From Methylomonas sp. (lineage in GTDB: Bacteria; Pseudomonadota; Gammaproteobacteria; Methylococcales; Methylomonadaceae): 64,000 nucleotides of DNA. Both the position numbers and the translations under genes were made by a program. Shown here piece by piece: positions 36,154 to 45,105 of this stretch (position 1 is its first letter; each line of letters begins with the position of its first letter). Below the pieces are notes generated by a model. That model did not search any database and was not told the origin of the DNA. It was given only the letters and a program-made list of their open reading frames with translations. The stretch covers positions 62,001 through 126,000 of the forward strand of contig NZ_JALOBS010000011.1 in the NCBI RefSeq assembly GCF_023228165.1, written 5' to 3'.

Positions 36154-36174
36154 GGGGGCGTTTTAATCGCCCCC
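36154..36174. terminator. terminator hairpin between convergent genes
   Basis: GGGGGCG (36154-36160) / CGCCCCC (36168-36174) with loop TTTTAAT, eight bases after the P460 stop. The T-tract is weak on both sides. Confidence 0.65.
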
Positions 36175-36176
36175 GT

Positions 36177-37109
36177 TCAGTCCGCGGCCAGGCTGCCGAC
36201 ATGCGCGGCGACGCTGGCCGGCAAGGCGTGTAAATCATAGCCACCTTCCAAAGCGGAAATGATGCGTCCGTTACAAGTTGCCTCGGCAATCTCCCGCAAC
36301 TGCTGCGTTACCCAGGCATAATCGTCTTCCACTAGTCGCAATGAGGCCAAGGGGTCGTCTTTATGCGCATCGAATCCCGCGGATAAAAGAATCAGTTGCG
36401 GGTTAAATTTACGCACGGCCGGTAAAATGATTTCCGTGTATTTGGCTCGGAAAGTCGTGCCGTCGCTGCCGGTCGGCAGCGGGACGTTGACAATATTGCC
36501 AACCCCGTTTTCGGATGGGTGACCACTGCCCGGATAATGCGGCCATTGGTGGCTGGAGGCGTATAGCACTTGCGGTTGGCTATAAAACGCTGCCTGGGTG
36601 CCATTGCCGTGGTGCACATCAAAATCCACAATCGCGATACGTTCCAAACCATAGCGGGTACGGGCATATTCTGCGGCAATAGCAATGTTGTTGAACAGGC
36701 AGAAACCCATGGGGTAGCCGGGCATGGCATGATGTCCGGGCGGGCGCACGGCGCAGAATGCCTGCTGGGCCTGATCCGTGCAGAGTTTATCCACCGCATC
36801 GCAGACTGCGCCTACTGCGCGCAGCGCGGCTGACTTTGAACCGGGCGAGGCGACCGTGTCTGCGTCAAAATAACTTAAACCCTCGGCGGGGATACCTTCC
36901 AATACGCGTGCGATCATGGCGGATGTATGAATCAAGGCCAGCTTGGTTTCAACATCGTCCGGGATCGGTGGCGTGACATGCCGTATGCCCTGAAACTTAA
37001 CGGCGCCTAATGCGGTTTCAATAGCGCGCAGACGAGCAGGGCTCTCAGGATGTCCGGGACCGGTGTCATGGGCCAGAAAATCGACGTGGCTGTAGTAAAG
37101 CATTGTCAT
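36177..37109 (-). CDS. histone deacetylase-family (acetoin utilisation/acetylpolyamine) amidohydrolase
   Basis: 310 residues. Zn-dependent deacetylase fold. Active-site motifs: RPPGHHAMPGYPMGFCLFNN (tandem His), IVDFDVHHGNGTQAAF (Asp/His zinc ligands) and LLSAGFDAHKDDPLAS (third Asp ligand). Start region is preceded by AGGAGG; ATGs at 37109 (spacing four) and 37103 (spacing ten) are both usable. Bacterial members deacetylate polyamines, acetyl-lysine or unknown small molecules. Divergent from the Nudix gene across 107 bases. Confidence 0.9.
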   Translation of the reverse strand: MTMLYYSHVDFLAHDTGPGHPESPARLRAIETALGAVKFQGIRHVTPPIPDDVETKLALIHTSAMIARVLEGIPAEGLSYFDADTVASPGSKSAALRAVGAVCDAVDKLCTDQAQQAFCAVRPPGHHAMPGYPMGFCLFNNIAIAAEYARTRYGLERIAIVDFDVHHGNGTQAAFYSQPQVLYASSHQWPHYPGSGHPSENGVGNIVNVPLPTGSDGTTFRAKYTEIILPAVRKFNPQLILLSAGFDAHKDDPLASLRLVEDDYAWVTQQLREIAEATCNGRIISALEGGYDLHALPASVAAHVGSLAAD

Positions 37110-37216
37110 AAGCCCTCCTAAAAATTAGATTTTACATTGTATGTTATGAGGTATGGCTGGTTTAAAATCAAGTCTGCCACTACACTGGAATTTTATTTTC
37201 CCGAACGAGGTCCTCC

Positions 37217-37654
37217 ATGGCCAAGCCTATTACCCCTTTGCTCGCCGCCGATATTTTGATTGAATTAATCGATATACCGGAACGTCCTTTCGTTTTGATC
37301 GAACGCGCTTTTCCGCCTTACGGTTGGGCCGTGCCGGGCGGTTTTGTCGATGTCGGTGAAACGGTGGAACACGCCGCTATCCGTGAAGCAAAGGAAGAAA
37401 CCGGGTTGGAGGTCGAATTAACAGCATTATTGGGGATTTATTCCGATCCCGCCCGCGATTCGCGTAATCATACCGTCACGGCGGTCTATGTCGGCCAGGC
37501 ACACGGAATGCCCCAGGCCGCGGATGATGCCAAAAACGCCGCTTTGTTCAGGTTCGATAACCTGCCGGCGCAACTGGCTTTCGACCATGCCCAGGTGCTG
37601 GCCGATTATCAGGAATTCCTGCGTAGCGGCCGAGTAACGCCGTTACGGGTATAG
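37217..37654 (+). CDS. Nudix hydrolase
   Basis: 145 residues. Complete Nudix box GGFVDVGETVEHAAIREAKE followed by ETGLEVE (consensus GX5EX7REUXEEXGU). Preceded by PPYGWAVPGGFVD. Such short members often cleave ADP-ribose or other nucleoside diphosphates; the exact substrate is not readable. The gap to the SIR2/TIR gene is 157 bases, so a shared transcript is possible but unproven; an ADP-ribose hydrolase beside a TIR NADase would be suggestive. Confidence 0.87.
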   Translation: MAKPITPLLAADILIELIDIPERPFVLIERAFPPYGWAVPGGFVDVGETVEHAAIREAKEETGLEVELTALLGIYSDPARDSRNHTVTAVYVGQAHGMPQAADDAKNAALFRFDNLPAQLAFDHAQVLADYQEFLRSGRVTPLRV

Positions 37655-37811
37655 GCAAGTCTTTTACTGGTTAAACTGCTCCGTGCCTAACAGTGATTGT
37701 CTTGATCGGCCCGAAGCACAAATAGGGTTTCATTAACGGCTTGATTAGTCGCACTATGGGTTTACTATAAGTCGATAACTACCCCGGCATTCGACCTGAC
37801 AGGGCTTGCAA

Positions 37812-39233
37812 ATGATAGAAGCAAATATCGAGCGGCTATGGGAACAACTTATTGCCTTCATAGAGGAAGGCCGGGTCATTCCTGTCATCGGGCCGGAATT
37901 GTTAATACTTGAAATCGATGGTAAATCAACTCGGTTATATACCTATTTGGCGGAGCAACTAGCAAAGCGCCTGCAAATTGCGCCGGAAGCGGACGATACC
38001 TTAAATGCTGTCGCCTGCCGATATCTGGCTCTGGGTCAGCAGCGAGAAGATATTTATCCCGCGTTAAAACGCACCATAGCTGAATTGTCGCCGGCTAAGC
38101 CGCCGGAAACGCTGGTTAAGCTAGCTAAAATCAGGCCTCTGAAGTTATTTGTGACGACCTGTTTCGATCCCTATCTGGTCAGAACACTTAACCAAGTTCG
38201 CTATGAAGGTAAGGATAACACCACGGTGTTAGAGTTCTATCCCGGTTCCAGCAAGGATTTGCCGGAAGAAATGGATAAACTGGTCGGTACTACGGTATTT
38301 CATTTATTCGGAAAACTTACCGCCGCACCGGATTATGCGGTTACCGATGAAGACATTCTAGAGTTTATGCATGAATTGCAGTCGGCGGATACCCGCCCCA
38401 AGCTGTTGTTCGATGCCTTAGTCAGGCAAGATCTGATGGTGATTGGTTGCCAATTATTTGATTGGTTGGGGCGCTTTTTTGTACGTATCGGCAATAGACA
38501 CCGCTTGATTATTTCCAAGGAAAAAACCGATTTTTTGGTCGGTGACCAAATACGCAAGGAAATAAATCTGGCCAAATTTCTTTTGCATTACAGCAGTCGC
38601 ACCAAAATTTTCCCGTTGCAGTCCATCGAATTTGTTGACGAGTTATACCAACGCTGGATGGCGACGCATCCTGCCGGCACCGACCACGGCAAGCCTGTTG
38701 AGGCAATGGTAGAGCATGTACGCCCCGTCGAAAAAACGGAACCCTATCAGGCCAATGTCGAGGCGGACGAAACAAAGTCGATGCGTAGTGGCGCGGTATT
38801 TTTGAGTTATGCGCATGAAGACGAAGCGGCTGTTTTGTTTATCAAGAATGCCTTTGAAAAGGCCGGTATTGAAGTATGGTTTGATAAAAATCCCAGCGCG
38901 TTGCGGGTTGGTGATAACTTTAAAACCCGCATCAAAACCAACATCGAACAATGCTCGCTATTTGTGCCGATTATTTCCCGCAATACTCTGACGCAAGAGC
39001 GGCGTTTTTTTAGGTTCGAATGGAAATTCGCGCAAGAATGCACCGATTTTTATCCGGATAACCGGCGCTTCATCATGCCGTTAGCCATAGATGATACCCC
39101 TGCGGACGATCCAAATCTGGACGATTATATTCGCGAATTACATTGGGAGCGCCTGCAAAACGGCCAATGTAGAGCGGAGTTTTTAGCCGAAATTAAAAAT
39201 TTGCAGCGGGCTTACCGGCGCAATACGGAATAG
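37812..39233 (+). CDS. SIR2-like/TIR two-domain protein
   Basis: 473 residues from ATG 37812 (AGGG seven bases upstream). Residues about 1-260 follow a SIR2-like pattern: GRVIPVIGPELLIL at the nucleotide-binding loop, VTTCFDPYL at 115-123, VFHLFGKL at 162-169, LMVIGCQLFDWLGRF near 215. The catalytic Asn of the usual TTN(F/Y)D motif is Cys117 and the His of the usual KLHG motif is Phe166, so this domain is probably not a deacylase/NADase. Residues 328-460 are a TIR domain: AVFLSYAHEDE, BB-loop region ALRVGDNFK, SLFVPIISRNTL and the catalytic-type Glu403 in FRFEWKFAQE. First gene of a three-gene set. Confidence 0.82.
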   Translation: MIEANIERLWEQLIAFIEEGRVIPVIGPELLILEIDGKSTRLYTYLAEQLAKRLQIAPEADDTLNAVACRYLALGQQREDIYPALKRTIAELSPAKPPETLVKLAKIRPLKLFVTTCFDPYLVRTLNQVRYEGKDNTTVLEFYPGSSKDLPEEMDKLVGTTVFHLFGKLTAAPDYAVTDEDILEFMHELQSADTRPKLLFDALVRQDLMVIGCQLFDWLGRFFVRIGNRHRLIISKEKTDFLVGDQIRKEINLAKFLLHYSSRTKIFPLQSIEFVDELYQRWMATHPAGTDHGKPVEAMVEHVRPVEKTEPYQANVEADETKSMRSGAVFLSYAHEDEAAVLFIKNAFEKAGIEVWFDKNPSALRVGDNFKTRIKTNIEQCSLFVPIISRNTLTQERRFFRFEWKFAQECTDFYPDNRRFIMPLAIDDTPADDPNLDDYIRELHWERLQNGQCRAEFLAEIKNLQRAYRRNTE

Positions 39234-39238
39234 TCGCC

Positions 39239-42200
39239 ATGCAAATCGCCGCCGCACCCGCAGAAGCAGCAGAACTTGTTGACGTAGACCATCCCTGGCC
39301 AGGGCTGACTGCGTTTAAGGAACAAGAGGCGGAGTTTTTCAAGGGTCGGGCACGGGATATAACGAAACTGCATCGACTAGTCAATCGTGAGCGACTGACC
39401 GTGCTGTGCGGTGTTTCCGGCTTGGGCAAAAGCTCGTTATTGCAAGCGGGACTGTTTCCGCTGTTACGCCGAGATTTGATATTGCCCGTGATTATCCGGC
39501 TGAATTTTTCCGATGATTCATTACCGCTGCGTCAGCAGGTATTTACCGCCTTGGACAGGCAAGTTACGGCGTATGCCATTGAGGCGCCAGTTCGGCTGGA
39601 AAACGACACCTTATGGGAATATTTCCATCGCCAACAGTCCGAGTTTTGGGATACCCGAAATCGCATCACGCTGCCGATGCTGTGTTTCGACCAGTTTGAA
39701 GAAATCTTTACGCTGGGCCGCGAAAATGCACATCGACTCAACGAGGTGGATGATTTCCTTTCAGAGCTTGCGGATCTGATTGAAGGCCGTTGCCCTGAAA
39801 GTGTAAAAATGCGCTTGGATGCGGATTCGGAGTGGTCTAAACAGTTTGATTTTAGTCGCCATCGTTTTAAGCTGATTTTCAGCTTGCGGGAAGACTATCT
39901 GGCCGACCTGGAAGAATTGCGACCGTTGATGCCTTCGGTAATCTATAACCGTATGCGGCTTCGCCCTATGAACGGTCAACAAGCCTTGGACGTGGTGAAT
40001 CAGACCGATGGTCGTTTGCTCAAAAAAGATGTGGCAGAAAGCATCGTCCGCTTAGTGGCCGGCAAGCAAAGCGGAGAAACACTCGCTGGGTTAGAGAATG
40101 TATGCGTCGAACCAGCCTTATTGAGCTTGTTGTGTCGGGAACTTAACGAACGCAGACTCAAGAACCGGGCACAGCGAATCGAGGCGCAGCTGGTCGACAG
40201 CAATCGGGAACTGATCCTGGAGGATTTCTACCGGCGTTGCCTGCAAGACCAATCCTCCGAGTTGCGCAGCTTCATCGAGGACAGGCTGCTGACCGTTTCC
40301 GGCTATCGTAACAGCGAAGCCTATGATAATGCCCTGGAAATCCCCGGCATTACAAAGGATGGCTTGGATGCGCTGGTACAGAGAAGGTTGCTGGTTTTAC
40401 GCCGGGAGCAACAGGGCGGCATTAAACGGATAGAGTTGATCCATGACGTATTGACCGAGGTGGTACGTAAAAGCCGGGATCAACGGCAAATGTTGGAGAA
40501 ACAAAGACTTGATGAACAGGCGCGCAAGGACGCCGAACGAAGAGAAAAAGCAGCCAATCGCCGAGCCATGGTTTCGGTTGTATTGGCGCTGATATTTCTG
40601 TTGACTGCTGCCTGGAGCTTGTGGAATTGGTGGGATGCCAAACAATCGCGCAATGTTACGCAATCCGGGAAGCTGGCGGCTCAGGCAATCTGGTTGGCCG
40701 ATACGGCGGCTGACGATAGCATCGTTGAGCGGGCAGCCGCACTTGCGATTGAATCTTGGCGTATTCAACCTAACGCGCCAGCGGCATCGGCCGCCTATAC
40801 ATTGCTGCGTATGTTACCCACATATCGAATTGCTCATGAACAACCTATCCTTACGCTTGCCATCAGTCCCAAAGGCGGCCTGCTGGCGAGCGGCGGCGAA
40901 GACCGACAGCTACGTGTATTCAACACGGCAACCGGCAGGGAGATATTTTCCTTGCAACATGAGGGTTGGGTTAACAGCATCGCCTTTAGTCCCAATGAGC
41001 GGATTATGGCCACGGCTAGCAACGACAAGCACGTCAGGATAATCGACACTATAAGCCATAAAACCCTGTTTAAGCTTGCCCTGGACGGCGAGGTGAATGC
41101 GGTCGGCTTTAGCCCCGACGGTGGTTTTCTGGCAGTGGCCGGTAAGGATCGTACGGCGCGCTTGATTGAGGTGTTAACAGGCAGGGAGTTTCGACGATTT
41201 CAACATGGCGGGACGGTTTCCAATATCGCCTTCAGCCCCGATAGTCGCCGCCTTGCCACCGCCAGCGAGGATAAATCCACCAGACTGCTGGATATTTCAT
41301 CCGGTAAGGAGCTATTCAGGATCGATCATGGTGCCGGCGTTACGCATATTATTTTTAGTGCCGATGGCCGGTTTATAGCGACGGTCAGTCTGGATAATTT
41401 AGCCCATATCATCGATGCCGAGACAGGCAAGGAACTCAAAAAAATCGAGCATAATCAGGTGGTGAACAGTTTGGATTTTAGTGCCGACGGTCGCTGGTTG
41501 GTGACAGGCAGCGACGATAATACCGCTAAAATCACTGAAATTTCCAGTGGTAAGGAAATTGCCCGCTTAACCGGTCGAGACGATGTTTATAGCGTCAGAT
41601 TCAGCCCAAACTCGCTGTTACTGGCTATTTCCAGCCCGGACGGGAGTGCCCGGCTTATAGCAACGGGTACATGGCAGGAGCTGACAAGGGTTATGCACGG
41701 CGGCGCGGTGTGGAATATCGTATTCAGCCCGGATAGCCGATTTCTGACAACCGTGAGCATGGACAAACATGTGCGCCGTATCGAAACCGGAATTTATCCA
41801 GACGATATAAAAATCCAACAACATGACAGTATTATGGGGGTGGCTTTTCACCCGAATGGGCGGTATTTGGCCGCGGCCAGCCAGGACAAAACCGCCACAG
41901 TCTACGATGTTACGACCGGCCGGCAATTAATGGCATTCCAGCATAAAGATACCGTGTATGGTGTTGCCTTTAGCCGGGATGGGCGCTTCATGGCTACCTC
42001 CAGTAAAGACAATACGGCCAAGCTGATAAACATTTCCACCGCGGAAGAAATCGCCGCCGTCCGTCATACAGCCGAGGTGAGGGGGATAGCATTCAGCCCC
42101 GATAGCCGATGGTTGGCCACCGCCAGCCTGGATAAAACGATAAGGGTGTTGGATACGGCTAACGGTAACGTAAAAAAGCAAATAGATAGTGCCGATGAAG

Positions 42201-42922
42201 TCAGATTTGTGGTGTTTAGCTTTGATGGTCAACAATTGGCTGTTGCCAGCAAGGACGGTACGGTATCTTTAATCAATACCCGTACTTGGCAACCATCACA
42301 AACCTTAAGGCTTGACGCACCGGCTACGCAGGTGGCCTATAGTCCCGACGGGCGTTTTTTGGCGTCGGCCAGCGAAGATGGAACGGCAAGAATATTCGAT
42401 TTAAGTACCGGAATAGAAAAAGCCCGATTTGTACATGCCGGAAGCGTGCTAAGCGTTGCATTCAGTCCGGACGGTAACATGCTGGCGACAGGCAGCGTGG
42501 ACAATACCGCAAAATTGATCAACCTTGATAAGGGTGATTTAGTCGCCGTAGTTAAACAGGGCGGTGCGGTGACTAGCGTTGCTTTTAGTGCGAACGGCAG
42601 ATTTTTAGCCACTGCCGGCATCGATAGAATAAGCAGAATCATAGAAACCGCAACTGGCCTAGAAATAGACCGGATAACTCATGGTGCCGAAGTGTGGGGA
42701 GTTGCCTTTAGCCAAGGCGAGCCAACCCTATTGGCGTCCGCGTTAGGTAATGGTCGAGTGCAATTGCACGCTGCGGATCCACAAAATGCGCTGGATAAGC
42801 TTTGTCAAAAAGACGGACGCAACTTAACCGTGGATGAATTGCATGATTATTTGGGCCGGAATCCACCGTATCAAACTTGCCAACAATGGCGAACGCCAGA
42901 CCCAACCGGAGTTGCGCCTTAA
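39239..42922 (+). CDS. membrane-anchored STAND NTPase with WD40 repeats
   Basis: 1227 residues. Residues 15-420 are an nSTAND1-type NTPase: entry motif HPWPGLTAFKEQEAEFFKGR, Walker A VSGLGKSSLLQAG with Lys64, Walker B-like LPMLCFDQFEEIF, then a winged-helix/helical segment (RRLLVLRREQQGG, IELIHDVLTEVVR). A strongly basic stretch (QARKDAERREKAANRR) precedes one transmembrane helix at 444-464. Residues 536-1180 hold 15 regular and one degenerate WD40-type repeats of 41 residues, each with an AFSPDGRFLATAS-like core. The C-terminal NLTVDELHDYLGRNPPYQTC tail is common in this class. ATG lies five bases after the SIR2/TIR stop; its own stop abuts the next ATG. Confidence 0.9.
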   Translation: MQIAAAPAEAAELVDVDHPWPGLTAFKEQEAEFFKGRARDITKLHRLVNRERLTVLCGVSGLGKSSLLQAGLFPLLRRDLILPVIIRLNFSDDSLPLRQQVFTALDRQVTAYAIEAPVRLENDTLWEYFHRQQSEFWDTRNRITLPMLCFDQFEEIFTLGRENAHRLNEVDDFLSELADLIEGRCPESVKMRLDADSEWSKQFDFSRHRFKLIFSLREDYLADLEELRPLMPSVIYNRMRLRPMNGQQALDVVNQTDGRLLKKDVAESIVRLVAGKQSGETLAGLENVCVEPALLSLLCRELNERRLKNRAQRIEAQLVDSNRELILEDFYRRCLQDQSSELRSFIEDRLLTVSGYRNSEAYDNALEIPGITKDGLDALVQRRLLVLRREQQGGIKRIELIHDVLTEVVRKSRDQRQMLEKQRLDEQARKDAERREKAANRRAMVSVVLALIFLLTAAWSLWNWWDAKQSRNVTQSGKLAAQAIWLADTAADDSIVERAAALAIESWRIQPNAPAASAAYTLLRMLPTYRIAHEQPILTLAISPKGGLLASGGEDRQLRVFNTATGREIFSLQHEGWVNSIAFSPNERIMATASNDKHVRIIDTISHKTLFKLALDGEVNAVGFSPDGGFLAVAGKDRTARLIEVLTGREFRRFQHGGTVSNIAFSPDSRRLATASEDKSTRLLDISSGKELFRIDHGAGVTHIIFSADGRFIATVSLDNLAHIIDAETGKELKKIEHNQVVNSLDFSADGRWLVTGSDDNTAKITEISSGKEIARLTGRDDVYSVRFSPNSLLLAISSPDGSARLIATGTWQELTRVMHGGAVWNIVFSPDSRFLTTVSMDKHVRRIETGIYPDDIKIQQHDSIMGVAFHPNGRYLAAASQDKTATVYDVTTGRQLMAFQHKDTVYGVAFSRDGRFMATSSKDNTAKLINISTAEEIAAVRHTAEVRGIAFSPDSRWLATASLDKTIRVLDTANGNVKKQIDSADEVRFVVFSFDGQQLAVASKDGTVSLINTRTWQPSQTLRLDAPATQVAYSPDGRFLASASEDGTARIFDLSTGIEKARFVHAGSVLSVAFSPDGNMLATGSVDNTAKLINLDKGDLVAVVKQGGAVTSVAFSANGRFLATAGIDRISRIIETATGLEIDRITHGAEVWGVAFSQGEPTLLASALGNGRVQLHAADPQNALDKLCQKDGRNLTVDELHDYLGRNPPYQTCQQWRTPDPTGVAP

Positions 42923-43780
42923 ATGAGGCTGAATGCTTTAATCAATTTAAGTCAGTTTCAGGTAGCTCGACGCATAGGGTTCGTTTCACTCAAAGGCGTA
43001 GCGATTGTTTCTGTCTGCATATTCCTTGGGGCAGGGTGTGCAACGGTTGCGGAAGAATATGCCCGCCACGCCGGTTTGCTGCACTTTAAGCGCGCAGTAA
43101 TGAGCGGTACTCGCTTCCAGCATGTGATTTATAGCAAATCGGGAAGATCATCAAAATCCCTGCATATTTATCTCGATGGTGACGGTATCCCATGGATCGC
43201 CGGTCGGCCAGCGGATGATCCGACTCCCCGTAATACCTTGATGTTAAGGCTAATGAATTTAGATCGGGCCCCGGCGGCTTATGTGGGAAGGCCCTGCTAT
43301 CACGGCATGCGGACGAATCATGCCTGCTCCAGCCGATTTTGGCTAAGTCATCGATATGGGCAGCAGGTGGTAGCCAGTTTGCTTGAGGTAATTAAACAAT
43401 TGTTACGGCAAGGTAACTACCGGAATGTCGTCTTGTTTGGCCACAGCGGCGGCGGCGCGCTGGCCGTACTGCTTGCTTCGCGGTTAGCGGAAACGGTTGC
43501 TGTAGTCACAGTCGCTGCAAATCTGGATATGGAAGTCTGGGCCGCTTATACCGAAAACGATGATCTCAAAGGTTCTCTAAATCCGGCGGCGGTTGCACCA
43601 CTTGATCCAGCGATTAAACAGTATCATTATGCCGGTGCCGAGGATGACATCGTGCCGGCGTCATTGATGGCGGCGGCAGCCAAGCATTTAGGCTCGCGAT
43701 TGATCGTCATAGACGAATACGATCATCTGTGTTGCTGGGAGCGACTATGGACAAGTATTTTGGATGACGCGAGCGAATAG
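42923..43780 (+). CDS. alpha/beta-hydrolase-fold lipoprotein
   Basis: 285 residues. N-terminal hydrophobic segment ends in a lipobox FLGAGC, making Cys39 the lipidation site. The rest is an alpha/beta hydrolase: nucleophile elbow LFGHSGGGALAVLLA with Ser175, likely acid in GAEDDIVPASL (Asp241/242) and His268 in DEYDHLCCW. The HIYLDGDGIPWI block near residue 75 could be the oxyanion region. The ATG directly follows the stop of the STAND gene, so it is co-translated with it. Exported and membrane-attached; substrate unknown. Confidence 0.83.
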   Translation: MRLNALINLSQFQVARRIGFVSLKGVAIVSVCIFLGAGCATVAEEYARHAGLLHFKRAVMSGTRFQHVIYSKSGRSSKSLHIYLDGDGIPWIAGRPADDPTPRNTLMLRLMNLDRAPAAYVGRPCYHGMRTNHACSSRFWLSHRYGQQVVASLLEVIKQLLRQGNYRNVVLFGHSGGGALAVLLASRLAETVAVVTVAANLDMEVWAAYTENDDLKGSLNPAAVAPLDPAIKQYHYAGAEDDIVPASLMAAAAKHLGSRLIVIDEYDHLCCWERLWTSILDDASE

Positions 43781-43842
43781 GGTTGGCCGCCTTAAAGCAA
43801 ACGGCAGCCGCATTGGTATCCAAAAACTGATTCTTGCTGGTA

Positions 43843-45105
43843 TTACCACTCCATTCTTACACCGACATTGCCGCCATAGCTTTCAAAGTTACTATTGCCC
43901 TGTATGGTTGTAAAGTTGGCAAACGCCTGTAGGCCTTTCTGCATCAGCAGTGAAGCTCCGACATCGATCAAGGCCCAGTCGCGGGCAGGGTTTTCGGTCT
44001 GAAAGAAAAAGCCGGGACCCGTCGTTGAGTCGGCCGCCTGAATGAAATGCGCATTAATGATGCGCGAATCGTTGGCATGTTCATGAACCCAGGCAACGTT
44101 GACTTGCGGCACTATAACGCCGAACGAAAAACTATGCGCGGAGGAGGCGAATAGGCCTAGGGTGGTTTGTAACGAGGTTTGATGTTGATCGTTATAGCGT
44201 AACTCCAAGCCTGTGTTTGAGGATTCGTGATAACTGTTTATTTCCCATTGCCGAACATCGACGCCGACTCTTGGTCCGATCGTGATATTGTCAATCGCAA
44301 AGTCGTAGCCGCTTAAAAAGTTAAGAGTATATTGATTGGCGTTGAAGTTTCCGGTAGTAATTCCTCCAATAGTTGTTGGCGTTCCTCCGGTTGTTCCGGC
44401 AACGGCAAATCGGTCTGTGGTTTGGTTTCTTCGCGTATAACTTAGGGCAAGGTTGGCAAATGCATTATCAAAGGGCAGGTAGTTGATATACAGTAGCGGC
44501 GTGTATGAGTTGCTATCGAATCCGCCGCCGGAATTGTAATTACCTTTTGCATTGGCATAGTTGAACGCCAGTCCCACTTCCAGGTTATTGAGAATGGCGT
44601 AACCGCCGCCTAGCGTTACAGCCGGGATGGATGCGTTATAGCCGTCCTCAAAGGGGTTTTGATAATGCCGAAGCGTTGTAGCGCCGGCGGTTAAAAATGT
44701 GCTGAATTTCCCCCATTGCGCTGCAATAACGTCGGCCGAAGCGGGCGGTCTTTTTTTTCGTTCTTTCTGGGTTTGTGCGTCTTTTAATTGTTGCTGGGAG
44801 ATAAGGAGCGAACTTGGTTGTGACTGACTGCCTATCCCCGCAGCGGCGGTTGTGCCCCCTGCTTGCAATGCAGAGCAGATTGTATCCAGATTTCCTGTTC
44901 CTAGGCCCCCGGGATTTCGGCAAATTCGGTCAAGCTCCGCGGTACTAGCGTCATTGAAAGTTTGCGCCTCAACGGTCTGCCCGCTCAAGGCCGCAGCAAG
45001 CAAGACAAATGATGCAAGCGAAACTTTATCGATTCGTGATGAAAATCGTTGGTCTCTAGCGGCTCCATTTCGCAGAGTACTATTTTGTTTTAAGTCAATT
45101 TTCAT
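43843..45105 (-). CDS. autotransporter-type outer-membrane beta-barrel protein
   Basis: 420 residues. A 30-residue charged leader precedes the signal helix (VSLASFVLLAAALSGQTVEA), as in some autotransporters. The mature part has a short Gln/Thr-rich passenger (about residues 47-125, with KERKKRPPAS) and a C-terminal barrel of alternating hydrophobic strands (for example LEVGLAFNYANAKGNY, NLALSYTRRNQTTD) ending VGVRMEW with terminal Trp. No protease or adhesin motif seen. Convergent with the lipoprotein gene; monocistronic. Confidence 0.78.
   Translation of the reverse strand: MKIDLKQNSTLRNGAARDQRFSSRIDKVSLASFVLLAAALSGQTVEAQTFNDASTAELDRICRNPGGLGTGNLDTICSALQAGGTTAAAGIGSQSQPSSLLISQQQLKDAQTQKERKKRPPASADVIAAQWGKFSTFLTAGATTLRHYQNPFEDGYNASIPAVTLGGGYAILNNLEVGLAFNYANAKGNYNSGGGFDSNSYTPLLYINYLPFDNAFANLALSYTRRNQTTDRFAVAGTTGGTPTTIGGITTGNFNANQYTLNFLSGYDFAIDNITIGPRVGVDVRQWEINSYHESSNTGLELRYNDQHQTSLQTTLGLFASSAHSFSFGVIVPQVNVAWVHEHANDSRIINAHFIQAADSTTGPGFFFQTENPARDWALIDVGASLLMQKGLQAFANFTTIQGNSNFESYGGNVGVRMEW

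Noticed and set aside
40844..42780. Regular 123-bp periodicity suggesting a repeat array or CRISPR
   Set aside because: The period is the codon-level WD40 repeat of a single open gene; units are diverged and there are no spacers.
42877..43089. Alternative frame across the STAND/lipoprotein junction as a fused or extra gene
   Set aside because: The stop of the STAND gene directly abuts the lipoprotein ATG and the lipobox is in the called frame; the other frame has no features.
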